Of a DNA stretch of 35,326 bases, positions 30,401 through 35,326 are shown piece by piece. How positions within the stretch are numbered: position 1 is the stretch's first letter; each line of letters opens with the position of its first letter. Below the pieces are notes generated by a model that worked only from the letters and a program-made list of their open reading frames with translations, ran no database searches and was not told the origin of the DNA. The translations under genes and the position numbers were made by a program. The stretch is from Burkholderiales bacterium Ga0074133 (GTDB lineage: Bacteria; Pseudomonadota; Gammaproteobacteria; Burkholderiales; Burkholderiaceae_C), in assembly GCA_001464865.1 (NCBI GenBank), contig LNEG01000070.1:1-35326 (forward strand), read 5' to 3'.

Positions 30401-32284
30401 GACGGGATCCACGTCGAACACGCCGATCTTGCCGGCTTCCTGGGCAAACTCCAGGCGTTCGCTGGCGCGCTGGATGGCAAGCTCGGCGGCACGCTGCTCG
30501 GTCACGTCTTCAATGACCCAGATCGACGCCAGCCCGACACCCTCCATCCGCAGGGACCGCCCCGCAAGCCGCGCCTCGAACTGGCTCCCGTCCAGCCGGA
30601 ACAGCGTGGCGCTTTCGCGCACCGCGCGCCGCGCCGCCAGCCGTGCGGCGGCGTCTGCCAGGAACTGCTCGGCACGCCCGGCGCCGCCGAGCAGCCGCGA
30701 CACCTCCATACCCAGCAGCTGCGACGCCGTGCCACCCATCAGTTCCAGGAAGGCGGGGTTGAACTGCCGGAACCTTCCGTCGCAGACGAGCAAGATGGGG
30801 GGCGCGTTGTCAAAGATCGCCGTCTGCTGCTCCAGCAGTTCGTTGAGCAGAAGCTCGCGCCGCAGCAGCTCCTCCTGCGCACGGATGCGCTCGGTCACGT
30901 CCTCGTGCAGCCCCACGATGCCGATGCGCCTGCCTCGCCGGTCCAGCACCGCCGAAAGCGTGGCTTCATCGTGGTAGATGCTGCCATCCTTGCGGCGATT
31001 GACGAACTGACCGCGCCACGACTGTCTGGAAAGCAGCGCGGACCACATGGCCTGGTACGTACGCGCGGGTGTCTGGCCACTGGAGACGATTGACGGCTTG
31101 CGGCCTCGCACCTCGGCCAGCGTGTAGCCCGTGTTGCGCTCGTATTGCGGATTCACCCAGTCGATGAGCCCGTCGCCGTTGGTGATCACCACGGAGACGG
31201 GGCTGTTCTCCAGGGCCGCGCCCAGCAGCCGAAATCGCTCGCGGGCGTCGCGCACCCGCAGGCGGCTGCCTACCAGGTCCAGCAGCAACAGCCCCAGCAG
31301 GCACAGCGCCACAAAGGCGCCAGCGCCCCACCACAGCCTGTGGGCCAGCGGCATCAGGGCGCTGATGTCGTCCAGCATGACCAGCTGCCATTGGCCGCCG
31401 GGATCGTTCCAGTCCAGTGTCCTGCGGTCCACCGCATAAGGCACGCCATTCAGAACCGCCTCGTCTGCGTCGGGCTCAAAGGGCAGCGCCGATGCAAGGC
31501 CCTTGTCAAAGTGGCTGCCGAACTGTCTCGACGCACGAATGGCGTCGATGCGTGCCTGCGTGACCGGGGGCGCCACGGCAAACTCCCAGTCGGTACGGGT
31601 GGCGGCAAAGGCCACCCCCTGCGGCGAAAGCAGCAATGTGGTGAACCCCGAGCGCTTGAGCAAAAGGTCGATGGTCTCGAAACCCGCCTTGAACATCACC
31701 ACCCCGATGATGCTGCCCGATGGACTTTCGCCGTCATACAGTGGCGCCGCGTAGTAGAGCCCGCGCTCGCGCGAGGTGCTGCCCACCGCCGCATACACGC
31801 TGACGGCGCCATTGACCGCCTGCTGGAAATAAGGCCTGAACGCGAGGTTGCGGCCTGTGGACCGCTCGCCTGCCGTCTCGTGGGCCACCACCGTACCGTC
31901 GGCCGACATCACGTACACACCGCTGACCAGGAACCGCCCCCGCGCCACAGCAAGACGGGACAGCACGCGTGGGTCGTCCTGCGCGAGCCGTCCGCGTGCA
32001 ATGTCCTTGAGCAAGGGCTCGCTCAACCCCAGCAGCGACACGGCTCCCAGGATGCGGTCCCCCGTCGTGTGGCTGACCAGCGCATCGGTCGTTTCCCGCA
32101 GGAGCGCCGCACGTGCTTCGGCGCGGTCCACAGCGCGCCAGTGCGCCACGGCCTGCACCACCAGCCATGCACCCAGTAGCGATATCGCCACCACGATGAG
32201 CAGCAGGCGAAGACCCGAAGGACCATGCCGGGCGCGCAGCCCGTCCGCCAGAAAACCGGACTCGCCTGCGCCGATCTTGTCCAT
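27434..32284 (-). CDS. Giant hybrid sensor histidine kinase (Cache, PAS x4, HK, REC x2, Hpt)
   Basis: Membrane hybrid kinase of 1616 residues. Order: membrane helix (about 24-46), double-Cache periplasmic sensor (47-310, with FRPYFQQAVNG and GLYYAAPLYD), second helix (about 317-338), four PAS domains (about 350-865), HisKA with HEIRTPMNAIIGMSRLAL (His about 883), HATPase (NYANNAIKF about 998, GGTGLGLAICKSLAEL about 1065), receiver 1 (Asp about 1173 in LLLDWHMPGMDG), receiver 2 (Asp about 1316 in LVLMDMQMPVMDG), and a C-terminal Hpt with HTLRSVAANIGA (His about 1476). All phosphorelay residues are intact. The HD-GYP regulator gene follows after 17 bp and the GGDEF-EAL gene precedes it by 118 bp. 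Cache domains usually bind small ligands such as amino acids or carboxylates; none can be named. Confidence 0.95.
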   Translation of the reverse strand: MDKIGAGESGFLADGLRARHGPSGLRLLLIVVAISLLGAWLVVQAVAHWRAVDRAEARAALLRETTDALVSHTTGDRILGAVSLLGLSEPLLKDIARGRLAQDDPRVLSRLAVARGRFLVSGVYVMSADGTVVAHETAGERSTGRNLAFRPYFQQAVNGAVSVYAAVGSTSRERGLYYAAPLYDGESPSGSIIGVVMFKAGFETIDLLLKRSGFTTLLLSPQGVAFAATRTDWEFAVAPPVTQARIDAIRASRQFGSHFDKGLASALPFEPDADEAVLNGVPYAVDRRTLDWNDPGGQWQLVMLDDISALMPLAHRLWWGAGAFVALCLLGLLLLDLVGSRLRVRDARERFRLLGAALENSPVSVVITNGDGLIDWVNPQYERNTGYTLAEVRGRKPSIVSSGQTPARTYQAMWSALLSRQSWRGQFVNRRKDGSIYHDEATLSAVLDRRGRRIGIVGLHEDVTERIRAQEELLRRELLLNELLEQQTAIFDNAPPILLVCDGRFRQFNPAFLELMGGTASQLLGMEVSRLLGGAGRAEQFLADAAARLAARRAVRESATLFRLDGSQFEARLAGRSLRMEGVGLASIWVIEDVTEQRAAELAIQRASERLEFAQEAGKIGVFDVDPVTDTVLWSEKLIAMFGLPPGTQVRSTSDWAACLHPDDRERAVAHIAHALAGADDYVRDSWRIVRPDGAVHWFLSAARIFRDEAGRAVRVVGVNVDIHDQKLLEARVAEQLDFQQALIDAVPVPLFYKGADGRYLGFNRAYEQAFGIQREELIGKTVMDLDYLSEQDRARFDADARDALQGERSVHKVVDLPYADGKTHHTLFWLHGFSRADGSPGGAIGTFVDITDRQQAEQELRRAKELAEETTALKSTFLANMSHEIRTPMNAIIGMSRLALRSGLSPRQHDYVSKIQQAGQHLLGVINDILDFSKIEAGKLVVESRPFVLDRMLENVTDVVGYKAGAKGLELVCDVGADVPPNLVGDSLRLGQILINYANNAIKFTEQGEISIAVRLHEDQGDTVVLRFEVRDTGIGLSPQQIDRLFQSFQQADTSTTRRYGGTGLGLAICKSLAELMHGQVGVHSALGRGSTFFLTVPLLRGAPARQLLPPPDLRGQRVLVVDDNHTAATVLSDMLHAMGFEVEQAHSGLQALARLRESMAQGRHFGLLLLDWHMPGMDGVELAGHIRALGMERVPQMLMVTAYGREDVMRAARAQGIDTVLIKPVNASLLFDTLMQPSEHSIPPAAAVAVAPPAAQDLPLELRGAHVLLVEDNELNQMVAVELLRDAGFAVDVAENGQAAIDRIERKQYDLVLMDMQMPVMDGEAATRALRADPRHAQLPIIAMTANAMEADRQRCFAAGMNDHVAKPIEPAALWAALARWIRPRPGLGLPLAGMAPGAVSDAGSQNGAPAAASPLILPVVAGLDTALGQQRALGKPALYAQLLDRFASGQAGVVARLHEALADRDTALAERLAHTLRSVAANIGAKAVSDRAHAVEAALRAGATTATPLLEALEADLDPLLAGLRDWQAQAAGQSAAAVQSAVAQANAEPAEVLARLRALLAQDDPAATEFFQHNMPVLAGLMGSAFDGVGAQIFQFDFDLALDMLPPDEPPP

Positions 32285-32402
32285 CGGATCAGCCCTTTAC
32301 CATGCAGCGCGCCGGTCGGCGCACGACAGACGTGCGGGCAAAACGCAGCCGGCCGCCCGATGCCGCAGAGGCACACGGCGCGGTGATTCGTGCAGAGACC
32401 GG

Positions 32403-34949
32403 CTATGGACCCGTGCGCAGGATGGCATCGATATCCTCCGCGGGGGCGGGCCGGCCAAACAGGTAACCCTGAAACCCCTCGCAGCCATGCAGCCGCAGGA
32501 ACGCCAGCTGGCCCGTGGTTTCCACACCTTCCGCGACCACATCCAGGTCCATGCTGCGGGCCAGCGCCAGGATCGTGCGCACGATGGCCGCGTCATTGGG
32601 GTCGGCCAGCACGTCGCGCACAAAGCCCTGGTCGATCTTGACCTGGTCCAGCGGCAGGCGCTTGAGATAGCTGAGCGACGAGTAGCCGGTGCCGAAGTCG
32701 TCCAGCGAAAAACCGACGCCCTCGCTCTTGAGCTGTGCCATGCGCGAGATGGTGTCTTCAATGTCGCCCAGCAGCAGGCTCTCGGTCAGCTCCAGCTTGA
32801 GCTTTTCGGGGGGCACCTGGTGGTCCCTGAGGGTCTGAAGCACCTCCGACACAAAACCCGGCTGGCGAAACTGCCGCGCGCTCACGTTGACCGACACGGA
32901 CAGGTGCGCGGTCTCGGCACGCTGCCCCCATTTCTGCAACTGCGCGCAGGCGGCGTGCAGGACGAAACGCCCCAGCGGCAGGATGAGACCGGTCTGCTCG
33001 GCCAGCGGAATGAAGTCGGCCGGGCTGATCATGCCGCGCTGCGGATGGCGCCAGCGCACCAGTGCCTCCGCCCCTAGATACAGCGCATGGTGGTTGACCA
33101 CGGGCTGGTAATGCACCAGGAGTTCGCCCCGCGCCAGGCCCTGGCGCAGATCGGCTTCCAGGTTGGAGCGTGCGTTGACGGCCGCCTGCATGTCCGGGTC
33201 AAAAAACCGCTGTGTGTTGCGCCCCGCCGCCTTGGCCTGGTACATCGCCAGGTCGGCACGCTTGAGCAGTTCGTCCACCGACAGGCGCTCGTCGCCGAAC
33301 AGTGTGATGCCGATGCTCGGGGTGCTGTAGTGCTGTGCGCCATCCAGCTCAAACGGCTGGTTCAGGCTGGCGAGCAGTTTTTCGGCCACCACTTCGGCCT
33401 GGCTGGCGGCGCCTGCCAGTTCGGGGGCCAGCGCTTCCAGCATGACCACGAACTCATCGCCGCCAAATCGCGCCACCGTATCGACCTCGCGCACACTGCC
33501 CACCAGGCGCGCGGCCACCTGCGCCAGCAGCTGGTCACCCATGTCGTGGCCGAGCGTGTCGTTCAGATCCTTGAAGTTGTCGAGGTCGATGAACAGCAAT
33601 GCGCCCAGACTGCGCGCGCGCTGGCAAGCGGCGACTGCACGCTGCAGGCGGTCCAGCAGCAGACGACGGTTGGGGAGCCCGGTGAGTGCGTCAAAGAAGG
33701 CCAGCCGCTCGATCTCGTGCTCTGCGCGCTTGCGGTCTGTGATGTCCATCGTGAAGCCGTGCGACACCACTGCGCCGTCAGCCTCGCGGTGGGGAATGGC
33801 GTTGGTCATGTGCCAGCGCACACTGCCGTCGGGCATGCGCACGCGGTACTCGCACTGCCAGGGCACCAGCCTGCGCACCGAGGATATGGCCGAGCGTTGC
33901 AGATGCGGCAGATCTTCGGGCAGCACTCGGCGGATCAGCACTCCGTGGTCAGCCGTCACTTCATGCGGCTCCACGCCCATGAACTCACGCACCGCATCAC
34001 TGATGTACTGCACGCTGACGGGCTGGCCGGGGCGCGAGCGGTACTCGTAGATGAATCCGGGGATGCGGCTGGCAATGCGCCGGATGAACAGCAGCTGCTC
34101 CCGCAGCTGCTCGGCGGCGCGGTGCTCTTCGGTCACATCCTGCACCACCCCCATGACTGAGCGTACGCCTTCCCGTGCCAGGGCACGGCTCACGCGTGAG
34201 CGCATCCACCGGATCTGGCCATCGGGGCGGCGCCAGCGGTACTCCACATCGGTGCTGCCCCCTGCGCCCGTGGCGGCATCAAACGCCTGGCGGTCTTCCG
34301 GCAGGATGCCGCTGACCGCGTGGGCAGGGTCCAGCCATTCCTGCCGCTCGAACCCGGCGATCTCGCACAGTCCGGGCGACCACAGCAGCACCGTTTCGCC
34401 CGGGTCTTCAATACGGCGCCAGTGGCCGGTTCGGGCCATGCTCTCCATGGTGTGGAACACCTCGGTCTGCTCGCGCAGTTCGCGCCGCGAATCCTCCAGC
34501 GCCCGCTCGGCAGCGGCCAGGGATGCGCGCAAGGTTTCGGCCTCCGAAGCGTCGCGCACGGTGACCACAATGCAGTCGCTGGTGACGCGGCGGGCTGAGA
34601 GATCCCAGGCCAGCAACAGGCGGCCAGGCTCGCGGGCCACCTGCCGGCAATCCAGCGGGACGCCCACGCGCACCACGCCCATCAACTGGTCGAGCAAGGG
34701 GGTATCGGCAAGCAGGTCAAAAACTTCGGCGGCGTCAGCGCCCGGATTGCGCACGGCCCCAAGGCCCGGCATGCGCCGCGCGGCGGCATTGGCCGCCAGC
34801 AACATCAGGCGCCCGTGCTGCAGCCGGAACTCCACCAGCGCCACCGGTACGGCATCCATGAGCGCCTGCAGGCGCGCCTTGGCCATGGGCTCGATGGGCC
34901 CCTCGCCATAAGGGGCCAGTAGGTCGGTCAGCAGTTCGGACGAGATCAC
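32403..34949 (-). CDS. Cytosolic PAS-GGDEF-EAL protein
   Basis: Cyclic-di-GMP enzyme candidate of 848 residues without membrane helices. Order: an N-terminal PAS-like domain (about 20-140), a coiled segment, two further PAS domains (about 165-280 and 290-415, each closed by a D(V/I)T motif), GGDEF (about 425-590) and EAL (about 600-845). The cyclase motif RFGGDEFVVML (about 497) has the inhibitory site REVD five residues before it. The phosphodiesterase residues are present: EALVRWRHP (about 627), NVSARQF, ELTESLLL, DDFGTGYSSLSYL, KIDQGFV and GVETTGQ. Both activities look possible. The start is a GTG at 34949 with a weak ribosome site. It is the promoter-proximal gene of the c-di-GMP operon. 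Confidence 0.94.
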   Translation of the reverse strand: MISSELLTDLLAPYGEGPIEPMAKARLQALMDAVPVALVEFRLQHGRLMLLAANAAARRMPGLGAVRNPGADAAEVFDLLADTPLLDQLMGVVRVGVPLDCRQVAREPGRLLLAWDLSARRVTSDCIVVTVRDASEAETLRASLAAAERALEDSRRELREQTEVFHTMESMARTGHWRRIEDPGETVLLWSPGLCEIAGFERQEWLDPAHAVSGILPEDRQAFDAATGAGGSTDVEYRWRRPDGQIRWMRSRVSRALAREGVRSVMGVVQDVTEEHRAAEQLREQLLFIRRIASRIPGFIYEYRSRPGQPVSVQYISDAVREFMGVEPHEVTADHGVLIRRVLPEDLPHLQRSAISSVRRLVPWQCEYRVRMPDGSVRWHMTNAIPHREADGAVVSHGFTMDITDRKRAEHEIERLAFFDALTGLPNRRLLLDRLQRAVAACQRARSLGALLFIDLDNFKDLNDTLGHDMGDQLLAQVAARLVGSVREVDTVARFGGDEFVVMLEALAPELAGAASQAEVVAEKLLASLNQPFELDGAQHYSTPSIGITLFGDERLSVDELLKRADLAMYQAKAAGRNTQRFFDPDMQAAVNARSNLEADLRQGLARGELLVHYQPVVNHHALYLGAEALVRWRHPQRGMISPADFIPLAEQTGLILPLGRFVLHAACAQLQKWGQRAETAHLSVSVNVSARQFRQPGFVSEVLQTLRDHQVPPEKLKLELTESLLLGDIEDTISRMAQLKSEGVGFSLDDFGTGYSSLSYLKRLPLDQVKIDQGFVRDVLADPNDAAIVRTILALARSMDLDVVAEGVETTGQLAFLRLHGCEGFQGYLFGRPAPAEDIDAILRTGP

Positions 34950-35206
34950 GGTCGCTCTGAAGCCTCTGAAACCTGCGGTGGATGGTCTGCCCGGCGGGCC
35001 CGAAGCCCCGCACTGAAACCGAAGCTATCAGCATAACGCCAAGAATATGTCCAAACGTAACCGCACAGAAATCACCACGATTGAAGCCTGCGGGAAAACC
35101 CTGACATGCGAGGCGTCTCGGCAGGGTCCGCGGTGTTCTGCAGCCGTCCAGGGTTGAACTGCTAAAGTCCACCGCTCGTTTCTGCCCCCTCTTTGCCCCG
35201 CCGCGC

Positions 35207-35326
35207 ATGCCGGACACGCTTGACCACCACACCCCCATGATGCAGCAGTACCTGGCCCTGAAGGCCGGGTACCCCGAGACGCTCGTCCTGTACCGCATGG
35301 GAGACTTCTACGAGCTGTTCTACGCC
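35207..35326 (+). CDS. mutS: DNA mismatch repair protein MutS, N-terminal 40 codons only
   Basis: The start of MutS, which binds mismatches and small loops in DNA and recruits MutL. Only 40 codons are in the window, which ends inside the gene. The visible part, beginning [20 protein letters not shown], runs into [14 protein letters not shown], containing the Phe-x-Glu motif (GDFYE) that stacks against the mismatched base. The ATG at 35207 is preceded by a C-rich stretch without an obvious ribosome site. The 257 bp between this start and the divergent GGDEF-EAL gene (34950-35206) holds no gene that I can support and no confident promoter. Confidence 0.95.
   Translation, partial: MPDTLDHHTPMMQQYLALKAGYPETLVLYRMGDFYELFYA

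Noticed and set aside
28481-31093. An 870-codon open frame on the plus strand opposite the hybrid kinase
   Set aside because: It is antisense to a gene with intact catalytic motifs; its translation is rich in His, Gln, Arg and Val without any recognisable domain, as expected for a shadow frame in high-GC DNA.

Overview
The window looks like chromosomal DNA of a high-GC betaproteobacterium in the order Burkholderiales, most likely family Comamonadaceae (Acidovorax-like). This rests on the G+C-rich third codon positions, the protein families and their order (blc / FAD oxidoreductase / DUF2256 / photolyases; pmbA divergent from yjgA; trmJ-cysE divergent from suhB) and on short palindromic repeats that I recall from that family. 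The assignment is an inference; no database was searched. Bases 1-17 are a pure G run, so the left edge is probably a contig end with a sequencing artefact. The right edge cuts mutS after 40 codons.

Layout. 24-1750: a thioesterase and a sterol-desaturase-type membrane hydroxylase. 1894-4919 (minus strand): a probable operon of secreted SnoaL-like protein, sensor kinase and OmpR-type regulator, preceded by five 11-bp direct repeats. 5255-8213: an orphan branched-chain-amino-acid-type binding protein, a BaiN/HI0933-like flavoprotein and a small membrane protein. 8261-11515: a membrane GGDEF-EAL protein. 11668-12684: rpsU (with overlapping leader reading frames coupled to its start) and yqeY. 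12851-14986: a LysR regulator divergent from a tartrate/D-malate dehydrogenase. 15196-20106: a light and DNA-repair cluster (lipocalin, FAD oxidoreductase, DUF2256, CRY-DASH, Fe-S photolyase) interrupted by a 272-bp nested inverted-repeat element. 20159-26184: pmbA, yjgA, mog-like, PilZ, cysE, trmJ, suhB. 26286-34949 (minus strand): a c-di-GMP signalling operon (PAS-GGDEF-EAL, giant hybrid kinase with Hpt, HD-GYP regulator). 35207-end: start of mutS.

How the genes work together. Two large GGDEF-EAL proteins, an HD-GYP phosphodiesterase and a PilZ receptor make cyclic-di-GMP signalling the main theme. The hybrid kinase/HD-GYP pair resembles an RpfC/RpfG-type phosphorelay. The photolyase cluster matches gene sets that are light-induced in other proteobacteria. 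The non-coding sequence is rich in small structured elements: a MITE-like element, a family of hairpins sharing a ~53-bp core with unrelated arms, and an AT-richer ~50-bp repeat that lies in frame inside two genes. I found no CRISPR array, tRNA, rRNA, transposase or phage gene.
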